Made by a program: the position numbers and the translations under genes. A model generated the notes under the pieces. The model did no database searches, was not told the origin of the DNA, and saw only the letters and a list, made by a program, of their open reading frames with translations. 64,000 nt of DNA from Coccinella septempunctata (lineage: Eukaryota; Arthropoda; Insecta; Coleoptera; Coccinellidae): contig NC_058197.1 of the NCBI RefSeq assembly GCF_907165205.1, forward strand, positions 15,988,266 through 16,052,265, read 5' to 3'. The first letter of the stretch is position 1. Every line of letters starts with the position of its first letter. This document shows, in pieces, positions 38,001 through 53,000 of the stretch.

Positions 38001-41000
38001 CCTGACTGTTGTTGTTAATTTGCGCAAGTAGAACCTATCGGCTCTATTTACACGAAAACCAAACATCTCAGCACTTTTTACGCAAGCTGAACGATCAAAT
38101 TGGCTAACGGCCAGTTAGATATATCCCTAACAAAGTGATTGTTTCGCAGAGATCATATGGAATGCTCATTTCAGGATCGATTTTCATCACTAGCGGACCC
38201 GTATGAATTTTCTTGGATAAACAGAACAACACAGACCGCGAATCGGTATTTTTTGAGCGCCGTGGGCGCGACCCCCAGGCGTGAATAGCTAAATTTCCTT
38301 CTCGTACGGCGAGCAATGATAATTCAAGATGGTAGATTGAGTATACAAACCGACGAAAGAGAAATGAAACAAGAACAAGTTATTAACCGACGTAATTAGA
38401 GCTTTATAATTGAAGTTAATTAATCGTCTCTTAATTAACGAGCGAGTTCGGGGGATTTGTTGAACTTCGACGGGCGTTGGGAAGGATTGAAGGGGGTGGG
38501 GGGGAGGCGCGGAAGGTTGAGTAGTCTGTTGGATCGGGGAAATTCTCTCCGGCAGGGATGGGTCAGAACGATAGGGATTTGTAAGGTGACCGTATGAAGA
38601 TTCCGTTGAAAAAAAGAGTGGACATATTTCACGACTTGAAGGCTGAAGAATGTCCTGAAATTTTTGTAAGATACCTATCTGTCCGGTGAAAAATGTTGCC
38701 AACCGAAAAAAAAATTGACAGCTGACAGTTAAGGGTTAGGTTAGATCGTGTAGCATTGGTAAAATGGCGCTCTACACCCGTTGTTGAACAATATTTCGAG
38801 AACTAGATCCCGAACTTTCACGATGCTAGAAAGAAGGCTCAAAAACAATAAAAAACGTCGAAATCATACAGGGTGTTTTCAGAGGTTAGCCTTTTATCTG
38901 ACAGAAGATAGAAATCACAGTCATTTCACCAAAAATTGTCTATATGAAATATTCAAGATTGCTGAGGTACAACCCCTGCAATTTCGACAAAAATCGGTGA
39001 CTCCGATATAAAAAAAAAAACGAAACAAAACATAAACGTATGGCTGGACAATGAATGGTCCAGAACATCCGTGTCAATCTTATTAGGTCACTTGAAAAAT
39101 TGTTGTACCGTGTCATCACGAGATGACTGTGATAATTCAGATAACAAATGATCTAGGGTCTATTTTATTTTCTACTTTAACATTTTAAAAGTTTTGTATA
39201 TTATATTATTTTGACAAGTTCTACCTTCTGTTGGAAAATAGAGTCTCACCTTCAAATACACCCTAGATAACTGATACCCTGTCACTCAATCTGTATGAGA
39301 GGAATAATTTTGAGAAATAGAAATGATTTAGAGCAAAAATTTCCAACGTTTCGAATGAAATTACAGCTCAAGTTCGACCCTGCATGCTTGGTCCCCGAGT
39401 TACTTTGGGGCATCCGCTAATTCGCAAATTTTCACCCAAATAAACGTTCCACCTTCGTCGTTCGAACCACCACGACTACGTGTGTTGATTTTGCCGCCTA
39501 ATTAAGGCGGATTATAACGTTCGTTTGCACGGGATTAAATTAAACGTCATCGTTTTCCTTTTTGCCCGTTGCTTAATCCTCCATGCGGACCAGTCAAATA
39601 GCTGAAAACTGTCGCATCCTTGGATCAGTTATGGCGCTCCCGGTCACGTCGCCACTTCGAGCAATCGTGTGCGAATTGAAGGGTTGATTTTATCCTCAGT
39701 TGATATTTTCAAAGCCGCTGGAGACTCTTTTGCATCCAGATTACTATTTTATCGCATTTTTCAATTTTTGGATTGGTCCCAGCTTCGTCGCCAGTTCGAT
39801 TTCGGGAAATCCTTGGTGAATCGAACCATTTAACAGTTGATTTTATTCGCAGTTGTTATTTTAAAAGCTGCTGGACACTGTGTTGCATCCAGATTACTAT
39901 TTGATCGCATTTTTCTATCTTCGGATAAGTCCCTGCTCCGTCGCCAGTTCGATTTCGAGAAATCCTTCGTTAATCGAACCATATAACACTTGATTTTATT
40001 CTCAGTTGTTAGCTGCTGGAGATTATGCTGCATCCAGATTCAGTATTTTGTCGCATTTTTCCATCTTTGGATTGGTCCCAGCTTCGTCGCCAATTCGATT
40101 TCGAGAAATTCTTGGTGAATCGAACGATTTAACACTTGATTTTATTGTCAGTGTTATCTTCAAAGGTGCTGGAGATTATGTTGCATCCAGATTACTAGTT
40201 TTTAGCATTTTTCTATTTTTGGATCGGTCCCAACTTCGTCGCCAATTCGATTTCGAGAAATCCTTGGTTAATCGAACCATTTAACACTTGATTTTATTCT
40301 CAGTTGTTATTTTTAGAGCTGCTGGAGATTATGCTGCATCCAGATTCAGTATTTTGTCGCATTTTTCCATCTTTGGATTGGTCCCAGCTTCGTCCGCCAG
40401 TTCGATTTCGAGAAATCCTTGGCGAATTGAACCATTCAACGGTTGATTTTATTCTCAGTTGTTATTTTTAAAGCTGCTGGAGATTATGTTGCATTCATAT
40501 TACTATTTTATCGCATTTTTCTATCTTTGGATTGGTCCCAACTTCGTCGCCAATTCGATTTCAAGAAATCGTGTGTTTATCAAACGATCTAACAGTTGAT
40601 TTTATTCTCAGTTAACCTTTTATAATTACCGAGTTATCACAATAAAGAGTATTCGATCGGCTTCTTGTGAACGTTATACTTCTTCCGCTCCTTCCAACCC
40701 TCGAAATTAACCCTGCCGCGGCCGTATCCTCCCGTCCGTTAATAAAATAAAACACGGCACTTTTCCGCAAACAATTTCGGCTCTATCCGAGAGAGCGATC
40801 ATTTCATTCGGAAGATGCGGGGGGAAGCCCCGGGCTGTTTGACGTAAGCCCGACTCTTCGAAACGCATACACACACGCGAGCGGAGCGGAGGGATGCGCT
40901 ACCCGCTCAGCCCGAGGGCGGAAACGCGTCCCATCCCGCATTTCTAGATCCGTGTCTTCTTTTTCGCTTTCGATAAGACGTCTCTGTTTGTTCTACAACG

Positions 41001-44000
41001 ATCGAAAACAGAAAAACATTCTATACATTGGAAATATTTGGCGGTATCTCAACCTATCGAGGATGTTCATCAGCAAAAGGGTGTGCGGGGACAAGAAATC
41101 CATAATTTCTCGGGAAGATGGCTGTACTGATAGATATCTTGTGAAGTTTATATTTCAAATTTAGGCCCGTTGAAAAGCTGACATTTCGTACTGGAACAAT
41201 TATCACTTATACAATCAATTTTTGTCTTCTCTAATGCCTGATCCAGACATATGCATCACAGAGTGCGGAGACTGCATTTCGTCTAAGGTATAATCGGCAT
41301 TTTTTATTGGGACACACATATTTTGAAGCTACCGACAACGACGTTTCAAATAAGCCAACAAATCACCGCCCAACGTTGTCAGAGATGCGTGTACGTCTGG
41401 ACCCAGCCTAATGCACGCTTCAGCTACACGTCGCGGCAAAAAGTCCACCCCTTTCCGCGCGCGATCTCTCCGCGAAATTGCCACATTAATAATTTATTTA
41501 ATTAGATAAAAGAGCCGAACGATCTCCATGTGCAAAGACCGCAGCAAACGCCGGGCGCGCACTCTTCTGCCGGCAGCGGCCCCCGGTTCTTTCGCAGTCG
41601 GGGTAGTAGAAAAAAAAGGGAGCCGGGGGTTGGTTTGCGGAGACGCGAATGGAAGATTTTAACGAGGCCGATTTTAATTAGGGTAATTTGTTTGTTTTCT
41701 TATAATTAATTCGTGAGGGAGAATCGTTCGCGAGTGGCCGAGCCATGCGAAGGGTTAAGAGTGGGTAGGGGCGTATCTGGTACACTCGGTACAACAATGC
41801 GTTCGGGGGTCCAGATGATGGGGATGAAGTGGAGACAAGATTCGACGAGGAAGGGAGATGATAATACGCTAAGCTTCATGCAATGTCATTAGGGTCGGAT
41901 TGTTGTGACCAGTTTCGAATCTTAAGGGTACAACAATACTATTTTGATTTGGAGTTGGATTGATTGATGTTTTAACATCTCGAGAACGGCAAAGAACTGA
42001 CTATTGTCTCGCATGCTTGCTAGATTAGGCTATCAATTTGTAGGCTCGCGTATAATGAACACAGTTCGTCGTCCTTGGTGCACCATTATTGAAAGACCCA
42101 CATTATTTTTCAACTCTTAAATTTATTCGCTTCCATTCATTCACACCCAGTATTATTATTATTAGAACCAGGGTCCTTGTGACACTGTTGGCCTTTCGGG
42201 AACTGCGACCATGTAGATCTTTTAATCTCTACCCTACTCATTCATATGAACCCAAGGAGGTCGGCCATGGTGTTGAGAAAACCGACAATATCCCTAGGGG
42301 CCTTAGCCGTTACCTCGTGAGTATCCAGGACCGGTTTACCCATATGAATGGTTCTTGGGCCAGCCAGCTCTGGACACTTGCATACCATGGGTTCAGCTGT
42401 TTTTGCTTCTGATCCACAGAACCTACAAATCTCATCTGCTGACTTTCTCACACGGTACAAGTGATATTTGTACCGACAGTGACCTGTCAGCAGTCCCACC
42501 ATCACTCGAAGCTCAGCTCGTGACAGCTTTAGCAGTTTTCTGGTGTAGGTCGGTGAAATCATCACGAATTTCTTTGGCTGAGTAAGTCTAGGAGTGTTTC
42601 TCCAGAAGGTTATTCTGTTGTTCAACTCTAATTGTTGGACCCCATTTGTATTGGTGCTTTCCGAGCCCACAGAAAGGCTCAGGTCCAGCAGGTATCAACC
42701 TTGATGCACTTTTTGCAAGTTCATCGGCTTTTCCATTTCTCTCGACACCACAATGTCCTGGTACCCATAGTAAAGTCACTTTGTTGTCTCTGGCCAGTTG
42801 CCATGCCACCAGAGATCTCTGGCAGTGTGATTCCAGGGACCTCAGCGTGGCCTGGCTGTCCGTGGTGATATGAGATCATTTGAGGTTCATTTCAACACAC
42901 TCCTGAGCCCATACGTAAACAGTCAGTGTTTCAGTCTATAAAATAAAGTGTTCACTTCCCAGGGCTTTAGAGGTACCCCGTATATAAACCTCTATTCGTA
43001 TCTTGAAATCTTCATATCAGATCCCTGCTATCTATACTCGCTTCCGGTCCGTTTCCTCTTTTTTTTTTCTCCATATCCCGCCGCCCCCGGGGTCCTCTCT
43101 CTTCCTCTCTTAACCAAACACAATGACTACGAGAGTGGCTCGTTAAAATTGAGAGGGACGTCGATGACTAATGAAGAGATTTTCCGCATGAATTTCGACA
43201 TTATTAGCCGTATTTCCTAGGGGACCAGTGACTGGTTCGCGAAAGCGAAGCTGTCGAGGGACGCTTTTTGTTCGGCGGTCGTCTCCTAGGTCTCTCAGCG
43301 TAGCCGATTCACACTGGAGAGAGAATCGAACGCAAAAACCTCTCGTCCTCGTCAAAAAATTATTCATTAGAAGCGAAAATCACCGGGTAATGTTTAGGGG
43401 GAAATTTGTCAAAGTGAAGCCAATTTATTCAATTTGAAAAAATGTATCGGCTGTTTACGTTGTACAACTGGTTGACAAATTTGACGCTACTGGTTCAGTC
43501 GGGGACAAAAAGAGGATGCATGAAAGGGACGAAGCGAGGGACGTGGCTGTCTCAGGTAATGTAGCAATTGATCCGATCTTTATTACTAGGAAATTATCCG
43601 ATGTATCCACCAGAAATCTTGAGTAATGTACGTGAACGTTTTCTGCAAAACTTACATTAGTGCACGAAAGCCAGCTTGGCACGGACCACAAAACGGGGTG
43701 TTTTACATCGATCGTACTCATAGAAAACCGTTTTTGGCCTCAGTATACATAAATTCATCATATTATTCTTCCTTCAGGCGGTGAAAGTGGATCTACCTAC
43801 AAGGTGGAACTCCTGGCCATACTAATAGATTAGTATCGCTGAAATTTCCGCCTCTCACAGCGTTTTCTTCGGTCGGGACACCCTGTAAGTTCCCTATACG
43901 TCCCCGCATTTACCGGCGTCCAATCGACCGTGCGATCCGGTTCATCTTTTTTTTTTCATCTTCAATCCTCCCACTTTCCTTTCATCGACGTAACGCGCGT

Positions 44001-47000
44001 CATGTCGAGCGTTAATCGGCGTTAATCCAGGTGAAAAGGGACGCTCAAACGAGCGGGCGGGAGGGAGCGAATTCTCCGGCGATCGGGGACGATTATAACG
44101 GGGCGCAATCCAATCACTCTGTCGGCCATAAAATATTCTCAAAGAATCCTACGGTCAAAGTTGAATACGCCCGAAAGGGACGGTTATGTGCCCGCGCGTC
44201 GACGTCCGCCTCGTTCGAGTTCGTTTATCCGTCTAATTGGAAGAGACGTCACTTCGACAATGAACCGTCGAGTTCGTGGGAGATCTCACCCTGTCGAAAT
44301 TTTCAAAGTCGACACATACACGCTCGATTTTCGAAGTGTTCATCGTAAGGAGAATTGTAAGTGGAGTAATGGTCCCTTATTAAATACTGGCAGTCGCTAC
44401 CGAGTATTATCGCCCTGATGGAAAGTCAGACTAAGACAATGGCATATGTCCCACATTTCCTCCATATATTTCCTTCTGTATAGTATACAAGTGTCCAGAA
44501 CGGGCTGGCTTAAAAACCATACGCAGGGGGAAGCCAGCGCTGGATCCTCAAGAGGTGAAAGCGTCGAATTTGTCAATACCATCGAAGGTTTGACCGAGAA
44601 GAATGGCACAGAAACGAACATCCGAACTGCATCAGTTCTGCCGATCGAACCGGTAACGTCCGTAACTCGATTATAATAATAACAACAGACGTTACCCACG
44701 AAGGAACCCCACAGTTGACCAATTATCGTCGGGCCAATCGACTAAACGCCCGTCAATCGAGCGCGAAACGTTGAAAAACGACCGGGCCGTAGTCCTCCGG
44801 AGGCCGCGCGACACGCGTCGTCCGTTTTTTCCGCCGTCCCGCAGCGCCATTAATCCCGTTTTCCGATCGACAATTAGGCGAATTACGTCGATCGCGGCGG
44901 TTATTAGCCGATATATAGTCCTGGGATTCGTCGCCAAACTACTATATTCGACGATCTGCCGCAGATCGCTGTCCGTCACTAACGGCGATGATGAATGGAA
45001 AATATCACTTAGCCGGACGGCGAATTGATGAGTCCAGCGTCCAAAATTGGGGTCTTTTCGATTCGATTAGAAATCGACGAAAGGGCGCTACAAAATCAAC
45101 AAACGGAGTAGTTAACCATTATCGTTTCCGGGGACCACCGTAATCGAGATTCTTCGAGAAAGGGATCAATTTTAGCAGTGCGAGATGCCCTTCAATATGA
45201 AACATTTCAGCTTATTTGGAAACAATTTCATTTCTTACAATACACTACACTCACGGGGAGAAAGGGGTTTTCACGAAGCTCTTGTATCGGAAAATTGTAT
45301 GGTACAATTTGTGTTCTACCCCAACTCTTAGTACTGCTGGTGTGAAAACCCGGGGGGAGCAGAATCACCGTTCCTCCTACTGACTCTACTCACAGGATGT
45401 AGGTATACGTGGGTCGTTTCAGTGAAAAACGAGTCTTTATTCGTCTTGTAGATGAGTGTGGAGGTGAGGAGAGTTCATCGGGTCGATCCGGAACCGTTCC
45501 AAAATCGATCCTTTCAATAATTCAAGAGGAACGCAATAGGCGACGGATAATTTTTCGATATTATCATTGTAATAACCTCATATGGGTTACTTCATTAAAC
45601 GTATTGGATTCCTTTCGAAACACCGTGGACGTCTGTGAGCTCCGCGATGTTTGTCCCATTCATTATTCAGCGAGAAATGACCGACGGCTTTATTAATAGA
45701 TATTATCAACAATTTTCATTAGTCGATATCGGTGGGGTCTTCTTCTTTATTAAAATGCGATACGGTCAATTTTTGTGTGTGTACTTTCGATAAGGGCGCA
45801 TTCTACTTGATTGCCTTTTTTATTATTCGTTTTACCGATATCCATTGAAGAAATGTTGGAAAGTAATAAGATTATAATCGAAAAATTTGTTTATTTTCAC
45901 GATTAACACAGAAATCGTTAACTTCAGTCTGTTTTTTTGTTAGTATTCAGTTCAAACGGCTGTGTACATTTGCAAATCGAATTTTCATTTGTCCAACGCC
46001 AACAAAACCCTTGAGATGCTTCAGGGTGCTCGAATGCAAAAGCAGTTGTCCAAATATTCATCAAAGTGTGATATTACGTGGACTGATAGACTAATAGAGG
46101 ACCGTTTTTCAACTCTTTCTGAAGATGTCTCCACGAAGCCACTTAAAATCGAGTCGCTTGTGAAGCAGACTTACTCTCGCTCGCGAACACAAGCGTCGAA
46201 GATTAGAGTGGGCAATACTGCTTGAGGAAACCTGGATATTTCACATATAGCATACCCTTCTAGAAAATTGGGTTTTACTAAGAGAACAAACCACTTTTGA
46301 CATACAATTTAAAAATTGGCTGGTCGTTTAGCATCACCACCCCCCATCCCTGAAGTTTCCACTCCCCTCTCCACACATTTATCGAAACTAGATGGATATC
46401 CTGATTATATTCCATAGAAAATCAACGAAAACCTTCCAATATCTCGAACGCTGCTTCAGCTGTCAATCTAATGTCAATTAGATTGAAATAAGCAGAGAAT
46501 TGATATCAGTTTGACTCCTGACAGTTTGAGGTTAGTTTAAATAGACAGAGATTGGAACGTTTTCGTTGTTTAACAAGTTTTCGAAAATTAAGAACGTTTA
46601 GCAGCCCACTTCGTGAATTTTCTAAGAAATACGATCAGAAAATGGGTCATTTCCACGTGAAATGACGCATTTCCGATCGTTTACACAGGAAACAATTCGG
46701 TTTTTTTTCGCGATCCGGTCCGGCACGCGCTGGACGGGACAAAAAAGGGGCGCCCGCCCCCCAAAAATCGGAACATCATCGTTTCATCGCCACCCCCCTA
46801 CCTACCCTCGAAACGGTCGGTCATATCAGCGCAATTTGAAAGAGGACGGAAGGGCGCGAGAACGGGGTTGCGTGAGAGAGAGAGGGAGAGAAGGACGGGG
46901 AGAGAACGGGAACAACTGGCGCGAGTTATGAGGGTAATATATCGGGAATTATGCTTATAAAGCGCTTATAAAGTGTTCCGACATCCGGCGATTGAGATGT

Positions 47001-50000
47001 GCGATGCCAGTGCGTGCGGCCGCAGGTGAATAAGCGGCGGCGGTCCCTTTTGATCTTTCTGGTCCTTCGACGCGGATACTGTGATCGGAGTCGAAATTAA
47101 GGTATGATAATAGGGGTGTCCGGCTGAATTGCAGTGATTTATGGAGCAGTGGAGTGAGAAGTTAATTGAACACTTGAAGAAAACATTGACAAAAGTTTTC
47201 CACCAGTATAAAAGTTTTTGATTCGATAAATTTGTTCATTTTTCTCGATCAATTAATCAGAATTTGCTTCGGTGGACATCTTAAAAGGTAACGATGAGAA
47301 ATAAAAACTAGAATCATTGATCAAGTTCACGATAAAATGCTGTTAATTACTTAAACATTTTTCATATCATAAGAGATGATTGGAGGAAAATTAATCAGAC
47401 GCAAACAAATTGGGATTCAGTTTTCGTCAATACTTTCAATTTTTTTTTTTCAAATCTCCCATATCTTTCTTGATTCAGCGAAATTCCATTTCATGATCTT
47501 TCAGTCCAACAAGAACAAGACGAAATTTAAGTCGTGAAAAATTGAACATAGAAACACTTGTTAATTTTTTGAATAATTTGAATATCACAGAATTTTCAAC
47601 GATTTCGATGACAGGCAAAATTTAAAAATTGAAGAACTCTCCTCCATTTTTACACGAATTATAAATGAGTTTATTAATTCCTTCTAAAACGCACGACGAA
47701 AAATATGCTCACGAGTATACAGGATGACCCTTTGACTTAAACATATATTTTAGCAGAAAATATTCATGAGGTCGAAAAAAACACTTTATCCCTTCACAAT
47801 TTTTTCCAATTCGGCTCGGATGAAAATACACAGGCTGTTGAAAATTCTACATGCACCTTCCTATTTCTTCATTATGACCATTACATACCATTAAAATATC
47901 AGAAACCCAAATCTATAAATATTTTTATCTATTCCGAATCGGAAAAATTAACAAAGAAAAAAGTGTCTCTTTTGACCTCAAGAATCTACTGTTAAATTAT
48001 ATGTATACAAGTCAAATACTAACCTTGTATAAGAATATAGAATAGTCAAAACCTCCCAAAAGTTTAAAAATTCCGATCTAAAAATTTCGAAAAGAAAAAC
48101 AAACTCCCTTATAGTGTAAGACAAGTCTCCAAATTGACCCTTTTTATTGAATGCAACTGGTACAGGCCAGCCAGAAGTTCCATCTTTATGAGAAATTTGC
48201 CTTAGAAAACCATAACGAAATGAATTTCATAAATACGGAGGCCAAAAATTCAACTCTTCTCTTAATGAGTCGATTTGGCACTACTCACCCCTGTCTGTGA
48301 CCTGTGCTAACCTCACTTTCGTCAAACTGACGCTAACCTGTCCTCGCAAGAAACGTCAGGCGGCAGTTTATTCTGTGATCTTGCCTTTTTTACATCTGCG
48401 TCTAGTAAACGTCAAAAATTCCACCTTCTCAAACTTTTTCCAGGTGAAACGATGGAAATGTACTCCCTCTACCGCGCCTGGCTGCACTTCGGCACCACGG
48501 GCCTTACGCCCGGCTTCCAGAACGTCCACCCCCTCCAACATGCAACACCGGGCGCCAACCAGCCGCCCAGCGCTCCCGACGTCTCCCTCCAGGTCGGACC
48601 CGGCATGACGCACTTCTCGGCGCACAAGGCCATCCTGTCCGCCCACAGCGGATACTTCAAGGCCGCCCTGGTCAACCACACGGGTAAACTGTCAAGAAAC
48701 TCGCTCTCGAACAGTTTTTTATAGCCTCTCTCTCTTTTTCCACAGATTTGGAACCGATCTCGGTGCCCAACGTCAACGTCGACGAGTTCTCCCACCTCCT
48801 GACCTTCATGTACACCGGCTACCTCGACCTCAACATCCGCAACATCTACAACATCCTCCTGGCCACCCACATCCTCCACATGCCGGCCGCCCTGGAGATA
48901 TGCCGCTCGTTCCTGCTCCACGCCCAGAACAACGCGGACCTACGCACCAACGTCATCAAGCCGATAGCCAGCAGGAAGGCCCTGGCGCCCACCCAGCCGA
49001 TCTACGCACCCAACAACACCGCCGCCCTGCCCAAATCGGAGGATACGCCGTTCACGCTGGTCGTGCGTCAGCCGGAGAAGCTCCTAGACGAAGGTCCCAC
49101 TTTGGCGTCCACCTCCAAGGAGTGCCGGGAGAAGGAGATCGCTGCTTCCTCGTCCACCCACTCGAGGAGGACCGACAAGAGATGCGGGGACAAGGGTAGG
49201 ACCAAGAGGCGATCGGACACGTGCAATTCCAAGGTTATAATAGACGTGGCCTGCTGCGACGGGCCGGTGAGGTTCCACAGGGTCGTGAACAAGAACTACG
49301 GACTCACAGAGGGCGCTGAGAACCGCCCGGAGGCCCAACAAGACGTCAACCCCAACGACGCGATGAACAAGGCGATGGCCGAGAACATCAGGGACAAACC
49401 GTCGGCTGCGGGAGACGAGAACGCGGCCGGCGGCAACGAGCTCTTCACCTGCCTCTACTGCAACCACACGTTCAAGTCGCAGTACTGCTATCAGAAGCAC
49501 GCGCGCAGGCACCTGAACCCGGTCGGCGTGGAGGCCAAGGCGGTCACCACCAAGGAGCTGAAGCGGGAGGTGAAGCTGCTCGACATGAACGTGCAGTATT
49601 ACCCGTGCAAGACGTGCGGTTCAAAGTTCCCCAGCTACTACTTCGTGCACAAGCACAGGAAGATGTGCCACGCGGAGGAGATGGCCGACCTGAACCACAG
49701 GAACAACGAGATCGTGCTGGAGGAGGGGGACGCGGCCAGCTCGAGCAGTTCCATCGACGTGGAAGCATTGAATTCCGACGGTTCCTAAAGGTTTTCGACG
49801 TTTTACAAGGGCTCAGTTGTATATATTCAATATTAGGGTAATTCGTAGAATAGGATACAACTCGAAAGAATGTACATATCAGTGTGAATGAATGGCAGAT
49901 TAAATTTTTTCTCCTCTCCAAACTCTTTTTTTGTGTGTTTAGAAGGTGTCTTATTAAAAAAAAATTATATATTGCTCTTTGTACTCTCCTTATATCGCTT

Positions 50001-53000
50001 CATTCAGTTTGTTTAAGGTGACCTCTCGGATTGGGAAGCATTAGGTATGGTTATATCGACTATTTCAAAGGTTTCATTTACAATACCCAGCGATTTTGAC
50101 AGCTGTCACACCGAAAACTGTCATTTTTTGACATATGACAGCTATTTAACGGTTCGACCACCAAACCCAGGTTCAACCTTCAATTATTGCTAAAGACAGC
50201 GCAGTTTATATAACGACTGATCATAAAGTAATTAAAATTAACACCAAAATCGACTACCTTTGCTGCTTTTCAAATATTGGGGACCTGAACAAGCTGCATC
50301 ATCAATTTATGTGCAAAAAATTTCGGTACTTTTCGACAATGAACCATAGAATCATATCCATCAGTGATTTGTTACGCGAGTAATACGATCACGAAAACAA
50401 TACACTGAAAAATTTTCTTAGAAAACTGTTATTCATTCAGGTTCGCCGTAAAAATTTGTGTTAATTAGTTCGCAACAGGTTGATACTACTTCATAAAGTA
50501 GTTCATTAAACAACGACTTAGAACGTGACTTAAAAAAGAAATATCGATGGAATTATTCAATGATGTTGTTAATTTCGCACAAGGTTCTCCTTGCATATTT
50601 ATTCTGCACACAAAAAATATTGAAAAGAGAGTTGGTAGCAATGATGCTTGCTGTTTCGTTAATTTTGAACATTTCCATTGTTCGCGGGCAATATCTTTCG
50701 CACTGTATCTACAGGGTGAACGCAAAAAGTCGAATGATTTCAGGTAAGACGGTGGAACTTCAAAATATTCGAAAAATATGAATAATCGACTAATTTTCAA
50801 CATACCTGGTACTTCGAGCGAATCGTCTTCGCTCGTTTCCATCGCGTCCGTGTCCTTGTCTTTTCTCCTCTCTTTCTTCTTTTTGTTTTCCATCACGGCG
50901 TTGGCGTTTTGATCGCTGAAAGAAAAGGGAGATCTTCAGATACAATTGCAAGTTACTTAGATAAATATAATTTGAGACAGATCAAATTTCAGAGCTTCTT
51001 TTGACCCAATCGCCGATATTTTTGTTTTCGCCGATAGATGGCGCGAATCAAAATATAACTCATGAGGACAGAGACCAATGAATATGCCTCCGAAACTCGT
51101 TGGAACCAGTAGCGTAGAGTAGTAGAGTACAGAGCGAGAGACCGCACAGAGGCGCTGAAAAAAAAAAAGACTCCCGGTCGGCCGCCTCAGCGATCCCCGA
51201 TTGAAATTCAAATTTATCAATTTCAATTTATCGGATATCGCGCGGGGTGGGGGCTGGGGCGGCGGTTTTTCCCGAAAATGCAATCCCGTCTTGATTAAAA
51301 GAGTATATATCAATTTGCAAAATTGATATGCCGCCAGTTCATCCGATAATTGTGCAGTCAGCGGTATGACGCCGACGAATGAACGGACGCGTACCACCGC
51401 GCTCCGGGGAATATAGGGGGGTTGGGGAAGGGGGTGGAGGGCGACCCACTCTCGCGGATTGTAATGCAAATTGTGTTTGTCAAAATCACGGGATCGTAGG
51501 ATATGCCGCCGCTGTTTGGCCGATCCGGTGGTGATTCTAGCGATCGGTTCATTTCAGCCGGTTCGACTACTGCGGCAGGGGGTACAGGGCTGCAGAACCG
51601 CCGAAATAAGGGAAACAGTTAAAATTTCACTTCAAAAATGTTGGAAATCACCTGTGAGAGGTTTGAGGTGAACCCGAGAGAACTTGAAGGTCCAAAATCA
51701 GAGGTTAACCAGAGTTTGAAAGGTTATGTTAGCCAGAGGTCCAGGAGTCAAAAGTTAGCAGGTCAGAGGTCGGCTAGTAGTCAAAATTCGAGGTTAACCA
51801 CAGGTAAGAGGTCAATGATCAACCGGATATCGAAGGACATAAGTCAACCATGGTTCTAAGGTCGACCAGACGTCGAAAATCAGAGGTTAACTAGAGTTTG
51901 GAAGATTATGTTAGCCAGAAGTCCAGGAGACAGAATTTAGCAGGTCAGAAGTTAGCTAGTGGTCATAGGTTCGAGGTTAATCACAGGCCAGAGGCCAATA
52001 ATAAACAAGGTATAGGTCAACCATGGTTCTAAGGTCGACCAGCGGTTCAAGGTTAACCAGAACTAGATGTTCATATGTGTACGGCTCAAGAGAGATATGA
52101 AGTGAATCCCAGAGAAGTGAAGGTCTACCAGAGGTCCAAAATCAGAGGTTAACCAGAGTTCGAAAGGTTATGTTAGCCAGGGGTCCAGGAGTCAAAAGTT
52201 AGGTCAGAGGTCAGCTAGTAGTCATAGATTCGAAGTAAACCACAGGTTAGAGGTCAATGATCAACCGGATATCGAAGGACATAGGTAAACCATGGTTCTA
52301 AGGTCGACCAGAGGTCTAAAATTAGGGGTTAACCAGAGTTTGGAAGATTATGTTAGCCAGAAGTCCAGGAGACAGAATTTAGCAGGTCAGAGGTTAGCTA
52401 GTGGTCATAGGTTCAAGGTAAATGACAGGCCAGAGGCCAATGATAAACAGGACATAGGTCAACAGTGGTTCTAAGGTCGACCAGCGGTTCAAGGTTAACC
52501 AGAACAAGATGTTCATATGTGTAAGGCTTAAGAGAGATATGAGGTGGATCACAGAGAAGTGAGGGTCTACCAGAGGTCCAAAATCAGAGGTAAACCAGAG
52601 TTCGGAAGATTATGTTAGCCAGAGGTCTAGGAGTCAGAAGTTGGAAGGTCAGAGGTTGGCTAGTGGTCATAGGTTCGAGGTTAACCACAGGTGAGAGGTC
52701 AATGATCAACCGGATATCGAGGGACATAGATCAACCATGGTTCTAAGGTCGACCAGACGTCGAAAATCAGAGGTTAACCAGAGTTCGAAAGATTATGCTA
52801 GCCAGAGGTCCAGGAGTCAGAAGTTAGCTGGTCAGAGGTCGGCTAGTGGGCATAGGTTCGAGGTTAATCACAGGCTGGAGGCCCATGGACATAGGTTAAC
52901 CATGGTTTTTAGGTCAAGGTTAACTGGAGCTAAATGTTCATAGGTGGAAGGCTCGAAAAAATGGTATAGAAAAAAGTGTATCTTTTGACCTCAACAGTCA

